Of a stretch of DNA of 64,000 nucleotides, positions 1-8,571 are shown piece by piece. The stretch is taken from contig NZ_JAGKSR010000001.1 of assembly GCF_017939615.1 (NCBI RefSeq), forward strand, positions 1,984,001-2,048,000, written 5' to 3'. The stretch comes from Microbacterium sp. BLY. Lineage in GTDB: Bacteria > Actinomycetota > Actinomycetes > Actinomycetales > Microbacteriaceae. The notes under the pieces were generated by a model. The model saw nothing but the letters and a program-made list of their open reading frames with translations. It searched no databases and was not told where the DNA came from. Each line of letters begins with the position of its first letter. Positions within the stretch are counted from its first letter, which is position 1. A program made the position numbers and the translations under genes.

Positions 1-880
1 CGTCGAGGCGAAGACCGACGGCCACCGCGGGCTGGAACGGCGCCCCGTTCACGTAGGTGAGGTACTGCTTGACGGTCAGGACCGCCGTGATGAGTGCCGC
101 GGGACCGTGCACCCAGCCGATCTTCCAGCCGGTGGTGGAGAAGGTCTTGCCCGCGGAGGAGATGGTGAGGGTGCGCTCGGCCGCACCGGGAAGGGTGGCG
201 ATCGGCGTGTGCGGGCCGCGGAAGGTCAGGTGCTCGTAGACCTCGTCGGTCACGATGACCGCGTCATGGAGCGCAGCCAGGCGCACCACCTCCCGGCGCA
301 CCTCCTCGCCGAACACCGCCCCGGTGGGGTTGTGCGGGTCGTTGACGAGGATGATCCGGGTGCGATCGGTCACGGCATCGGCGAGCCGCTCGAGGTCCGG
401 CTGGAAGTCCGGAGCGCGCAGCGGCACGGTGCGCAGGCGGGCGCCGGCCAGCGCGACAGCCGCGGCGTACGAGTCGTAGTAGGGCTCGAAGACGACGACC
501 TCGTCCTCCGGCCCGTCGATCAGGGCGAGCAGCGTCGCGGTGAGGGCTTCCGTAGCGCCGGCCGTGACGATGACCTCGGTCGCGGGGTCGACATCGAGCC
601 CGTAGAAGCGCTGCTGGTGCTCCGAGATCGCCGCGCGGAGATCGGGGAAGCCGCGCCCCGGCGGGTACTGGTTGACGCCCTCGGTGATCGCGCTGCGGGC
701 GGCGGCGAGCACCGCTTCCGGACCGTCCTCATCCGGGAAGCCCTGCCCCAGATTGATCGCACCGGTCCGGGCCGCTGCGGCGGACATCTCTGCGAAGATG
801 GTGGGCGCGACGGTACCGTCCGCGTCGAGCAGACCGGCACCGGCCGCCGTGCGACGCCATGCGCCGGAGATGACACTCAT
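1..880 (-). CDS. Class I/II PLP-dependent aminotransferase (C-terminus cut by window edge)
   Basis: The reverse strand reads MSVISGAWRRTAAGAGLLD and continues open to the left edge, so the C-terminus is missing. The fold-type I aminotransferase signature is clear: an INLGQGFPDEDGP block near residue 42, NDPHNPTGA in the middle and the lysine motif SAGKTFSTTGWKIGW, whose first Lys should bind pyridoxal phosphate. These motifs resemble the kynurenine/methionine aminotransferase and DapC-like group. The exact amino donor cannot be read from the sequence. The ATG is preceded by a TAGCCT box at a 7-nt distance and no Shine-Dalgarno, so translation is probably leaderless. The gene is divergent from the HtrA-like protease. 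The family call is firm; the substrate is unknown. Confidence 0.9.
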   Translation of the reverse strand, partial: MSVISGAWRRTAAGAGLLDADGTVAPTIFAEMSAAAARTGAINLGQGFPDEDGPEAVLAAARSAITEGVNQYPPGRGFPDLRAAISEHQQRFYGLDVDPATEVIVTAGATEALTATLLALIDGPEDEVVVFEPYYDSYAAAVALAGARLRTVPLRAPDFQPDLERLADAVTDRTRIILVNDPHNPTGAVFGEEVRREVVRLAALHDAVIVTDEVYEHLTFRGPHTPIATLPGAAERTLTISSAGKTFSTTGWKIGWVHGPAALITAVLTVKQYLTYVNGAPFQPAVAVGLRLD

Positions 881-887
881 GAAGAAC

Positions 888-893
888 AGGCTA
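888..893 (-). promoter_or_regulatory. Leaderless -10 element for the aminotransferase
   Basis: Reverse-strand TAGCCT, then 7 nt, then the ATG at 880. This spacing puts the transcription start at or next to the start codon. No good -35 was seen. Confidence 0.5.
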
Positions 894-975
894 AGGCCAT
901 AGCGGAAACTCAACCTCGGCATAAGAAACGCACAGGGACGCGCGGCATCCTGGAGGAGCGTTGAAGGAGCACACC

Positions 976-2544
976 ATGAACCAGGACAACTCGCAGGACC
1001 GCCCGGTACCGGCGTCGGACGACGCCGTCTCGGCCGGACAGACCCCTCAGACCCCGCAGACCCCGCAGGCGCCCGAGGCCGGGACGACCCCGCCCTCCGC
1101 CCCTGCCGCTGACGCCCCCGCGACGGGCGTCCCTGCTGCGCCGCACGGCCACCACATGCCGCCGACGTTCGCATCGCACGCCGCCGGCGGACCGACCGTC
1201 GCGCCCGTGCCGCATGGCCTGGCCGCCCCGGGCCCGGCCGCCGCCGGAGTCCCCGGCGCCGCGTTCGGCGTCCCCGCGCAGGACACCCGCCGGCTCGACG
1301 GCACGGTGCCGCCGAGCGACGGCACGCCGACCGCCACCAAGGAGAAGTCCCGCGGCGGCACCCGCGTCGCGGCCTTCATCGTGGCCGCCGCGCTCGTCGG
1401 CGGTGTCGCCGGCTTCGGTGGCGGTGCCCTCCTCACCGGGCTGCAGGACACCCCGTCCTCCGGCACCGCGCAGGGCCCGCAGACCGTCACCGTGAACAAC
1501 CCCGGGTCGGTCAACGAGACCACCGCGGTTGCGACCGAGGCTCTTCCGTCCGTCGTCACCATCGAGGTGGCGGGGTCGCAGGAGGCCGGCAGCGGCTCGG
1601 GCGTGATCATCAGCAAGGACGGCTACGTCCTGACCAACACCCACGTGGTCACCCTCGGCGGTGCCGTGGCGGATCCCACCATCCGCGTCACCACCTCCGA
1701 CGGGCGCATCTATCAGGCGACCATCGTCGGCACCGACCCGATCTACGACCTCGCTGTCATCAAGCTCACCGACGCCAAGGACCTGACGCCGATCAAGTTC
1801 GCGGATTCGTCGAAGCTCAACGTCGGTGACACGGCCGTGGCCCTCGGCGCGCCGCTCGGGCTCGCCAACTCGGTCACCACCGGCATCGTCAGCGCGCTCA
1901 ACCGCAGCATCCAGATCGCGTCCTCCGCGCTGCCCGACTCGTCCTCCGAGGACGCGCCGCAGGAGCAGGCGCCGGAGCAGGGCCAGGGAGAGGGACCGTT
2001 CCAGTTCGACCTCCCCGGCAACAGCGGACAGCAGGCCACCGAGTCGATCTCGATCGCCGTGATCCAGACGGACGCCGCGATCAACCACGGCAACTCGGGC
2101 GGAGCCCTCGTGAACAGCAAGGGCGAGCTCATCGGCATCAACGTCGCGATCGCCGGCTCCGGCAACTCCGAGGACTCGGGCTCGATCGGCATCGGCTTCG
2201 CGATCCCGTCCAACATCGCCGAGCGCGTCTCCGAGGAGATCATCGCCGACGGCCAGGCCACCCACGGCCTGCTCGGGGCGTCGGTCCGCGACGCCGCCGG
2301 CGTCGAGGGAGCGACGGAGGCCGGCGCGTACATCGCCGAGGTCACCGACGGTGGCGCCGCCGCGGCGGCGGGCCTCAAGGCCGGCGATGTCGTGACGAGC
2401 TTCAACGGCGTGCCGATCTCGAATGCCACCGACCTGACCGCCCAGGTGCGGGCCGCCGCCGCCGGCAGCAAGGCGGATGTCACGTACGTCCGGAACGGTT
2501 CCCAGGACGAGGTCGAGGTGACGCTCGGCACGCTCGCCGGCTGA
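976..2544 (+). CDS. HtrA/DegP-like membrane-anchored serine protease with PDZ domain
   Basis: Product of 522 residues. A Pro/Ala/Thr-rich cytoplasmic N-terminus (about 1-125) is followed by one membrane helix (about 128-155), a trypsin-like domain and a C-terminal PDZ domain (about 420-520). The catalytic triad is visible: His223 in TNTHVV, Asp258 in YDLAV and Ser374 in GNSGGA. This is the actinobacterial HtrA layout, acting outside the membrane on misfolded or regulated envelope proteins. A TTG at 961 is also in frame, but ATG 976 is chosen because AAGGAG at 964-969 sits at proper spacing before it. An insertion rich in Glu/Gln (about residues 320-345) lies between the Asp and Ser motifs. 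A strong hairpin terminator follows the stop codon. Confidence 0.93.
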   Translation: MNQDNSQDRPVPASDDAVSAGQTPQTPQTPQAPEAGTTPPSAPAADAPATGVPAAPHGHHMPPTFASHAAGGPTVAPVPHGLAAPGPAAAGVPGAAFGVPAQDTRRLDGTVPPSDGTPTATKEKSRGGTRVAAFIVAAALVGGVAGFGGGALLTGLQDTPSSGTAQGPQTVTVNNPGSVNETTAVATEALPSVVTIEVAGSQEAGSGSGVIISKDGYVLTNTHVVTLGGAVADPTIRVTTSDGRIYQATIVGTDPIYDLAVIKLTDAKDLTPIKFADSSKLNVGDTAVALGAPLGLANSVTTGIVSALNRSIQIASSALPDSSSEDAPQEQAPEQGQGEGPFQFDLPGNSGQQATESISIAVIQTDAAINHGNSGGALVNSKGELIGINVAIAGSGNSEDSGSIGIGFAIPSNIAERVSEEIIADGQATHGLLGASVRDAAGVEGATEAGAYIAEVTDGGAAAAAGLKAGDVVTSFNGVPISNATDLTAQVRAAAAGSKADVTYVRNGSQDEVEVTLGTLAG

Positions 2545-2555
2545 TCCCGACCGTC

Positions 2556-2605
2556 AGAGAAGGACGCCACCCGCGCGATAGGCTCGCCGGGTGGCGTCCT
2601 TCTCT
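2556..2605 (+). terminator. Intrinsic terminator after the HtrA-like gene
   Basis: Perfect 18-bp inverted repeat (2556-2573 with 2588-2605) around a 14-nt loop, followed by TTTC. It ends the protease transcript. The right arm contains the GTG start codon of the next gene. Confidence 0.8.
2579..2584 (+). promoter_or_regulatory. Leaderless -10 element inside the terminator loop
   Basis: TAGGCT ends 6 nt before GTG 2591, the spacing expected for a leaderless transcript. It lies in the loop of the terminator hairpin. The -35 region is poor. Confidence 0.5.
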
Positions 2606-3844
2606 TTCGGCACCGGCAACGCGGCCAAGCTGCTTCGGATCCCGTTGTACGCCGTCGGCCGTCTCGGCACCCTCCTCGTCCCGCGCGGTCGGCGGTGGGT
2701 CTTCGGCTGCGGCGCCGGGGTCGGGGACGGCGCTCTCGCGCTGCAGCGGTATGCGGCGGCGCAGGGACACGACACCCTCTGGGTGACGGGGTCCTCCCGC
2801 GAGGCCGTGGACGCCGCGGCCCTCGGCTTGCGGACCGTCCCGCGCCACGGACTGCGGGGCTGGTGGGCGACCGCGCGCGCCGGGGTCCTGGTCGTGACGC
2901 ACGGCCTCGGCGACGTGAACCGATACGGCAACGGCGGCGGGTTCGTCGTGCAGCTCTGGCACGGCATCCCGCTCAAGCGGATCGGCCTCGACTCGCCGGC
3001 GACGACGCAGGTGCCTGCGGTCCCGGGGGCGCCGATCCTGCGGAGACTCGTCGGTCTGCTCTACCGCGGTGCCGCGCAGCGGATCCGTGTGCTCCCGGCG
3101 GCGTCTCACCGTGCGCGGGCGCGCCTGGAGTCCGCGTTCGGGCTGGGCGACGACCGCGTGGTGGTGACCGGGGAACCGCGCGTCGACGTGCTGTCGACCG
3201 GTGCCGTCGAGGATCGCCGCGCCGCCGCCCAGCGACTGCTCGAGGCAGCGGTGGGACCGATCGCGGACGATCACCGCGTCGTCCTCTACGCACCGACCTG
3301 GCGTGACGGCGCCCCGGATCCCTCGGTGCCGACGGCGGAGGAGTGGGTGCGCATCATCCGACTGCTCGATGAGCAGGACGCCGTCCTCCTCATCCGCTCC
3401 CACCCGCTCGGCGACGGATCGTACGCGCCGCCGCTTCCGACCGCGCGCGTGCGGGCGCTGTCGAGCACGGTCGTCAGCGACGTCACGCCACTGCTCCCCG
3501 CCGTCGACGTCCTCGTCACGGACTACTCCTCGCTCGCCTACGACGTAGGTCTCCTCGCGATGCCCGTCGTCTTCCTCGCGCCCGACGTGGACGAGTACGC
3601 GCGCACCCGCGGGTTCTACGGCCGATTCGAGGAGGTCGCCGCGTCCGGAGTCGCGTCGGGGTGGGACGCCGCCGTCGCCCGGCTGGCGTCGCTGCTCGGC
3701 GATCCGGCCGCATTCGACGAGGCCGCCGAGCGTTCCGCTACGCTCAGCGCGGGGATGCATGCTTTCCGCGACGGTCAGAACACCCGTCGGGTGTACCGGG
3801 CGATCCTCTCGCGGGGTGTCCCCGCGCCGAAGGGAGCAGTATGA
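2591..3844 (+). CDS. CDP-glycerol glycerophosphotransferase family protein (first of three)
   Basis: 417 residues. The family (teichoic acid TagB/TagF type) transfers glycerol phosphate or related polyol phosphates from CDP-linked donors to a growing wall polymer at the inner membrane face. Visible signatures are LWHGIPLKRIG (about residue 120), LYAPTWRDG (about 235) and the C-terminal VTDYSSLAYDVG (about 310), matching the HGxPxK, YAPTWR and DYSS blocks of the family. The GTG start at 2591 keeps a natural N-terminus MASFSFGTGNAAKL but lies inside the upstream terminator's right arm with only a -10-like box in front; a later TTG (2645) would lose conserved residues. The stop overlaps the next gene by ATGA, so the two are translationally coupled. 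The true polymer unit is unknown. Confidence 0.85.
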   Translation: MASFSFGTGNAAKLLRIPLYAVGRLGTLLVPRGRRWVFGCGAGVGDGALALQRYAAAQGHDTLWVTGSSREAVDAAALGLRTVPRHGLRGWWATARAGVLVVTHGLGDVNRYGNGGGFVVQLWHGIPLKRIGLDSPATTQVPAVPGAPILRRLVGLLYRGAAQRIRVLPAASHRARARLESAFGLGDDRVVVTGEPRVDVLSTGAVEDRRAAAQRLLEAAVGPIADDHRVVLYAPTWRDGAPDPSVPTAEEWVRIIRLLDEQDAVLLIRSHPLGDGSYAPPLPTARVRALSSTVVSDVTPLLPAVDVLVTDYSSLAYDVGLLAMPVVFLAPDVDEYARTRGFYGRFEEVAASGVASGWDAAVARLASLLGDPAAFDEAAERSATLSAGMHAFRDGQNTRRVYRAILSRGVPAPKGAV

Positions 3845-5277
3845 CGACGGCCCGCATCGATGACACGGCACAGGCGCTGGTCATCGCAGGGACCGGGCAG
3901 CGTCCGGGGAGCGCCGAGCTCTCCGGGCCGCGGGCGCGGGTGGAGGCCCGCCTCACCGGTGGGGGGAAGACCTGGAAGGCGACGTTCGCTCTGCGCGCGT
4001 CCCGCTGGGGCGGCGCCGAACTGCCGCTGCCGTCCGGGGAGTATGAGCTCCGTATCGACGGCGCGGACCTGACGGAGCTGCACCTGGCGCCGGTGGTGCT
4101 CCCCGGGCTGCGGGTCGCGGTGCAGGGCGCCGCCGTCCGCATCGCCCCGCCGATCGACCCCGTGTACGACACGGCCGAGGGGCGATCGACGCTCGAGGAG
4201 CGCTACGTGGCGCAGGCGGGCGGCACGGAGAACGCCGTGTTCTTCGAGAGCTTCTACGGCCGCACCGCGGGGTGCAACCCGCGCGCCATCGACCGGGAGC
4301 TCGCGGCGCGCGCCCCCGAGGTGCGCCGGTACTGGAGCGTCGCGGACCTGTCCGTCGAGGTCCCGGACGGCGCGATCGCCGTCATCGAGGGTAGCCCGGA
4401 GTGGTGGCACGCCCGCGGTGCCGCCCGCCTGCTCGTGGTGAACGACTGGTTGCGGCGCCGGTTCGCCCGCAAGCCCGGACAGAAGGTGCTGCAGACCTGG
4501 CACGGCACCCCGCTGAAGCGGCTCGCCCTGCACCGCCCCGGGTTCGACCCCCGTCGGATGGCGGCCGTGGTGAAGGAGTCGCGGCGCTGGGACGTGCTGC
4601 TCGCACAGAACACGTATGCCGCGCGGATCCTGCGCAAGGCCTACGCGTTCCTCGGGCGGCCGATCTGGGTGGACGGCTATCCGCGCAACGACGCGCTGCG
4701 CACCGGCGATCCCGACGCCGTGCGGGCCGCCCTCGGCATCGGCGCCGACGAGCGGGTGCTGCTCTACGCGCCGACCTGGCGCGACGACCGGGCGGAGATG
4801 GTGGATTTCGTCGATCCGGAGCTCCTCGCACGGCAGACGAACGCCGTCGTGCTGGTCCGCGGCCATTCCCGGACGCTGGAGCAGGGCAGGGACCGGGCCG
4901 GTGCGCGGGTGATCGACGTGACCGGGTACCCGGAGACCGCACAGCTGCTGCTCGCCGCGGACGCCCTCGTCACGGACTACTCCTCGGTCATGTTCGACTT
5001 CTCGGTGACAGGGAAGCCGATGTACTTCCTCGTCCCCGACCTCGACCACTACCGCGGGCAGCTGCGAGGCTTCTACTTCGACCTCGCCGCGCGCGCCCCC
5101 GGCCCTCTCGTGGGCAGCCAGGACGAGCTCGTCGCCGCCCTCGCGGACGACGGGCACCGGGAGCGCTACGCCGAGCGGTACGCCGCGTGGCAGCGGCAGT
5201 TCAACGTGCTCGACGACGGTCACGCCGCGCGCCGCGTCGTGGACCGGATCCTCGACCTCGGATTCGTGACGCCCTAG
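3841..5277 (+). CDS. CDP-glycerol glycerophosphotransferase family protein (second of three)
   Basis: 478 residues from ATG 3841, which overlaps the previous stop and has GAAGGGAG upstream. Residues 1-110 form a small beta-rich region, followed by the transferase with NAVFFESFYGR, LQTWHGTPLKRLALHR, LYAPTWRDD and VTDYSSVMFDFS. These match the conserved catalytic blocks of TagB/TagF-like polyol-phosphate transferases. It is a clear paralogue of the preceding protein and probably acts on the same membrane-linked polymer, one enzyme perhaps priming and the other extending. No CDP-glycerol synthase lies in the window, so the donor is inferred from family only. It is convergent with the next glycosyltransferase, with 8 bases between them. 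Confidence 0.87.
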   Translation: MTTARIDDTAQALVIAGTGQRPGSAELSGPRARVEARLTGGGKTWKATFALRASRWGGAELPLPSGEYELRIDGADLTELHLAPVVLPGLRVAVQGAAVRIAPPIDPVYDTAEGRSTLEERYVAQAGGTENAVFFESFYGRTAGCNPRAIDRELAARAPEVRRYWSVADLSVEVPDGAIAVIEGSPEWWHARGAARLLVVNDWLRRRFARKPGQKVLQTWHGTPLKRLALHRPGFDPRRMAAVVKESRRWDVLLAQNTYAARILRKAYAFLGRPIWVDGYPRNDALRTGDPDAVRAALGIGADERVLLYAPTWRDDRAEMVDFVDPELLARQTNAVVLVRGHSRTLEQGRDRAGARVIDVTGYPETAQLLLAADALVTDYSSVMFDFSVTGKPMYFLVPDLDHYRGQLRGFYFDLAARAPGPLVGSQDELVAALADDGHRERYAERYAAWQRQFNVLDDGHAARRVVDRILDLGFVTP

Positions 5278-5285
5278 CCCGCGGC

Positions 5286-6359
5286 TCAGGGGAGCGGGGT
5301 GTTGCGCGTCCCGAGACGCGACGCGTCCACCGTGTCGCCGGCGCCCCGCAGCACCCCGCCGAGGAAGCCGAGCCCCCACGACAGGTGCATGGTCGGAAGG
5401 ACCACCAGGGTCCACAGCCGCTGCCGCACGCCTCCTCCGCCCGGAGCGAGCGCCACCCCGACCACGAGGAGCGCGTACAGCGCGAGCGGGAGATAGACGA
5501 GGCACGAGGCGACCAGAGAGGCCGGGCCGGACACGGCGCCCGTGAGCTGCAGGACGCCGAGCAGCACGGCGAGGGCGACGAGGAGCACTAGCACGGGCGG
5601 AGCGAAGTAGCGCAGACCGTTGCGGCGGCCGAAGCGGCGCACGAGCTCTCCGCGCCAGGCCCCGGTCGCGCGGAACTGGCGGGCGAGACGCAGCCAGCTC
5701 TCCCGTGGCCAGTAGGTCACCGACAGATCGGGATCGAACCACACCCGGTGCCCCGCCTGGCGGATGCGCAGATTGAGCTCCCAGTCCTCGCCGCGGCGGA
5801 TGGACTCGTCGAACAGTCCGACCTCGTCCAGCACCGCTCGCCGCATGACGCCGAGGTACGCCGACTCCGCCTCGCCCTCGACGCGGCCGCTGTGGTACGC
5901 ACCGCCGCCGAGACCGACGGGGGAGTTGTACAGCCGTGCGACGGCCTTCTGGAACGGGGTGCGTCCCTCCGCGTGCATGACACCGCCGACGTTGGCTGCT
6001 CCGGAACGGTCGAGGGTCTGCAGCGCGCGCGCCGCATAGCCGGGGGCGAGCTCGGAGTGCGCGTCGACGCGCACGATGGTGTCGTAGCGACTGGCGCGGA
6101 TCGCGGCGTTGAGCCCCACGGGGATGTGGGCCGCCGGGTTCTCGACGAGACGGATCCGGTCGTCGGCGGCGGCGAGTCGGCGGGCGAGGTCGGTGGTGCC
6201 GTCGGAGGAGGGGCCCAGAGCCAGGACCAGCTCCGTCGGCACGCCCACCTCCTGCGCGAGCACCGACGCCACGGCGTGCTCGAGGTAGGCGCGCTCGTTT
6301 AGCACCGGCATCACGAAGGACACCCCGGTGACGGGGGCGGGGGATCCGTTGGCTGGCAC
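5286..6359 (-). CDS. Family 2 glycosyltransferase with C-terminal membrane helices (ExoA-like)
   Basis: 357 residues. GT2 fold: SFVMPVLNERAYLEHAV at the N-terminus, VRVDAHSELAP as the DxD-like nucleotide-binding motif (about 95-105) and RRGEDWELNLRIR as the ED acceptor-base motif (about 190). The C-terminal 120 residues carry about three hydrophobic segments with a loop rich in Gly and basic residues. The layout resembles succinoglycan ExoA-type transferases that extend lipid-linked sugars at the cytoplasmic membrane. The start is GTG 6359; a CATGAT box 6 nt upstream suggests a leaderless transcript. It lies on the opposite strand between glycerophosphotransferase genes, so it may decorate or link the same polymer. 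The sugar is unknown. Confidence 0.85.
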   Translation of the reverse strand: MPANGSPAPVTGVSFVMPVLNERAYLEHAVASVLAQEVGVPTELVLALGPSSDGTTDLARRLAAADDRIRLVENPAAHIPVGLNAAIRASRYDTIVRVDAHSELAPGYAARALQTLDRSGAANVGGVMHAEGRTPFQKAVARLYNSPVGLGGGAYHSGRVEGEAESAYLGVMRRAVLDEVGLFDESIRRGEDWELNLRIRQAGHRVWFDPDLSVTYWPRESWLRLARQFRATGAWRGELVRRFGRRNGLRYFAPPVLVLLVALAVLLGVLQLTGAVSGPASLVASCLVYLPLALYALLVVGVALAPGGGGVRQRLWTLVVLPTMHLSWGLGFLGGVLRGAGDTVDASRLGTRNTPLP

Positions 6360-6450
6360 ACGTCGATCATGTCACGGGCTCCTCCCGCCCCCTCCCAGGC
6401 GAGGGCGGCGAGGCTTCCTCCGGAGGCCGGGGGAAGACGGCCGGACGAAC

Positions 6451-6456
6451 TATCCT
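6451..6456 (+). promoter_or_regulatory. -10 element before the third glycerophosphotransferase-like gene
   Basis: TATCCT, then GGAGGG, then ATG 6463. The 6-nt gap fits a leaderless start, although the gap is also purine-rich. Confidence 0.45.
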
Positions 6457-6462
6457 GGAGGG

Positions 6463-7746
6463 ATGGGTGCACTCTCTGACGCGAAGAAGGCCTACCGTCT
6501 CCTGCAGCGGGCCCTCGCGTCGCGCTCCGCCGTGCAGCGGGTCCGTCGCCGGCTCGCGGACCGGGAGCCGTACCCGGCGGATCACTTCCGTGTCGCGGTG
6601 TACTTCGCGGACGGCGCGGTGAACATGTACCAGATGCGGCAGTGGTACCGGCCGCTCGCGGCCCTCGCGGAGCGCTGGCCCGTGGTCGTGCTGGCGCGTC
6701 AGGCGACCGGTGCGGAGAAGCTCCTCGAGGAGGATGCACCACCGGTCGCGTTCGTCCCGAAGGTGCGCGACCTCGAGCGCTTCCTCGCGACGCAGGACAT
6801 CCGCGTCGTCCTGTACGTCAACCAGAACACCCGCAACTTCCAGATGTTCCGGTACGGCCGTCGCTGGCACGTGTTCATCAACCACGGCGAGTCCGACAAG
6901 ATGTACATGACCACGAACCAGTACAAGGCGTACGACTACGCCTTCGTCGCCGGTCAGGCCGCCAGGGACCGCCTCTCCCGCACGCTGTGGGACTACGACG
7001 TCGAACGGCGGACGATCGAGATCGGCCGTCCCCAGGCCGACCACTATTCGGGCTCGCTGCCGTACACCCCGGACGACCGCCTCGTCGTCCTCTACGCGCC
7101 GACGTGGGAGGGGGACCGTCCGAGCGCGCACTACGGCTCGATCGCGTCCCACGGGGAGCGCCTCGTCGACCGGCTCCTGGCCACGGGCCGGCACCGGGTC
7201 ATCTACCGACCGCATCCCCGCAGCGGCGTGGTCGACGAGGCCTACGGTGCGGCGCACCGGCGCATCATCGCGGCGATCGCCGCCGCCAACGCCGCCGACC
7301 CGGCCGCGCAGCACGTGTACGACGACGGGCCCGAGCTCGGATGGCAGCTGGCTGCGGCCGACGTCGCGGTCGTGGACATCTCGGCGATGGTCTACGACCG
7401 GCTGGCCGCCGGGAAGCCGCTCATGATCACCCGTCCGGTCGACGAGGAGGCCGCCGTCGACACGACCGGCTACCTGTCCGACTGTGAGTGGCTGACCGCG
7501 GAGTCGGCCGACGACATCGTCGCCGAGCTGGAGCGGGTCCGGGCTGACGACGCCGCGGTCGCACGCCTGCAGATGTGGGTCCGCCACTATTTCGGCGACA
7601 CCACGCCGGGGGTGGCGACGCAGAAGTTCCACGCGGCCGTCGACGGGCTGATGCAGGAGTGGGAGCAGTGGCGCGACCGCGAGATCGGTGCGGTCCGCGG
7701 CGACGAGGACGATGATGACGACGAGACGGACGACGAGGACGCATGA
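6463..7746 (+). CDS. CDP-glycerol glycerophosphotransferase family protein (third, divergent member)
   Basis: 427 residues. The blocks VFINHGESDKMYM (about 140), VVLYAPTWEGDRPSAHY (about 208) and VVDISAMVYDRLAAGKPL (about 305) correspond to the HG, YAPTW and DxSS-type blocks of the family but differ from the two upstream paralogues. The substrate may therefore be different, for example another polyol phosphate or a sugar phosphate. The C-terminus ends in a tail of almost only Asp/Glu (last 15 residues). The ATG has a GGAGGG run directly before it. The stop overlaps the birA start by ATGA. The family call is good; the role in teichoic-acid-like synthesis is inferred from the neighbours. Confidence 0.75.
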   Translation: MGALSDAKKAYRLLQRALASRSAVQRVRRRLADREPYPADHFRVAVYFADGAVNMYQMRQWYRPLAALAERWPVVVLARQATGAEKLLEEDAPPVAFVPKVRDLERFLATQDIRVVLYVNQNTRNFQMFRYGRRWHVFINHGESDKMYMTTNQYKAYDYAFVAGQAARDRLSRTLWDYDVERRTIEIGRPQADHYSGSLPYTPDDRLVVLYAPTWEGDRPSAHYGSIASHGERLVDRLLATGRHRVIYRPHPRSGVVDEAYGAAHRRIIAAIAAANAADPAAQHVYDDGPELGWQLAAADVAVVDISAMVYDRLAAGKPLMITRPVDEEAAVDTTGYLSDCEWLTAESADDIVAELERVRADDAAVARLQMWVRHYFGDTTPGVATQKFHAAVDGLMQEWEQWRDREIGAVRGDEDDDDDETDDEDA

Positions 7747-8513
7747 GCGGCGACCTCCCGCTGTCCGCGGCGCGTGCGGGGCGCCTCGAGGTGCTCGCCG
7801 CCACCGGCTCCACCAACGCCGACCTGCGGGCACGGACGGCGGACGTCGAGGGCTGGCCGCATCTGTCCGTCCTGCTCACGCGCGATCAGACCGCAGGACG
7901 CGGCCGGCTCGACCGTCGCTGGGAGGCTCCGGCGGGCACCGCGCTCGCCGTGTCGGTGCTCCTGCGCGCGCTCCCCGCCGATCCCGCCGCACGCGGCTGG
8001 ATCCCGCTGGCAGCCGGGGTGGCGATGGCGGAGGCGGTCGCCGCGCAGCTCCCCGCTGATGCGGTGGCGCTGAAATGGCCGAACGACGTCCTCGTCGACG
8101 GCCGGAAGATCTGCGGCATCCTCGCCGAAGCGGGGCCCGACACGGTCATCGTCGGCGCGGGGGTGAACACCGCCATGACGACGGCGCAACTCCCGGTGCC
8201 GACCGCGACGTCCTTCGCCGTGCAGGGCGTGGCCGTCGACGAGGACGCGCTCCTCCACGCGTACCTGACGGCGCTGGACCGGCACCTGACGGCGCTCGCC
8301 GCGGCGGGGGACGCGCGCTCGAGCGGTCTGCATGAGGCGGTCACCGCCCGCTGCGCCACGATCGGACAGCGGGTACGGGTGGCCCTTCCCGGCGGAGCGG
8401 CGCTCGAAGGCACGGCGGTCGGCATCGACGACGAGGGCCGGCTGCTCGTGGAGGTGGAGGGGGCGGTGCACGCCGTCTCCGCCGGCGACGTCGTGCACGT
8501 GCGTCCGGCGTGA
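7743..8513 (+). CDS. birA: Biotin--[acetyl-CoA-carboxylase] ligase
   Basis: 256 residues. The enzyme activates biotin to biotinyl-AMP and attaches it to the carrier protein of biotin-dependent carboxylases. Motifs: TGSTNADL at the N-terminus, the adenylate-binding loop TAGRGRLDRRW (about 45-55) and KWPNDVLVDGRKICGILAE (about 112-130), followed by a small C-terminal SH3-like domain. No N-terminal helix-turn-helix exists, so it is a ligase only and not the bifunctional repressor of E. coli. It is translationally coupled to the upstream gene by ATGA overlap, although the functions look unrelated. Confidence 0.93.
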   Translation: MSGDLPLSAARAGRLEVLAATGSTNADLRARTADVEGWPHLSVLLTRDQTAGRGRLDRRWEAPAGTALAVSVLLRALPADPAARGWIPLAAGVAMAEAVAAQLPADAVALKWPNDVLVDGRKICGILAEAGPDTVIVGAGVNTAMTTAQLPVPTATSFAVQGVAVDEDALLHAYLTALDRHLTALAAAGDARSSGLHEAVTARCATIGQRVRVALPGGAALEGTAVGIDDEGRLLVEVEGAVHAVSAGDVVHVRPA

Positions 8514-8571
8514 CGCGGGGACACGCCGCCCCGCGGCCGGTGTTGTCGGGGATCCCGGGCACAATGGGGGT

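Noticed and set aside
961..975. TTG 961 as start of the HtrA-like protease
   Set aside because: The Shine-Dalgarno AAGGAG is inside this extension and points to ATG 976.
3775..5742. A 655-codon reverse open frame over the second glycerophosphotransferase
   Set aside because: The forward frame carries the family motifs; the reverse product has no recognisable domain.
7692..7743. Run of Asp/Glu codons at the end of the third transferase as a frameshift artefact
   Set aside because: The frame stays open, ends in a clean ATGA overlap with birA, and acidic tails are frequent in high-GC genomes.
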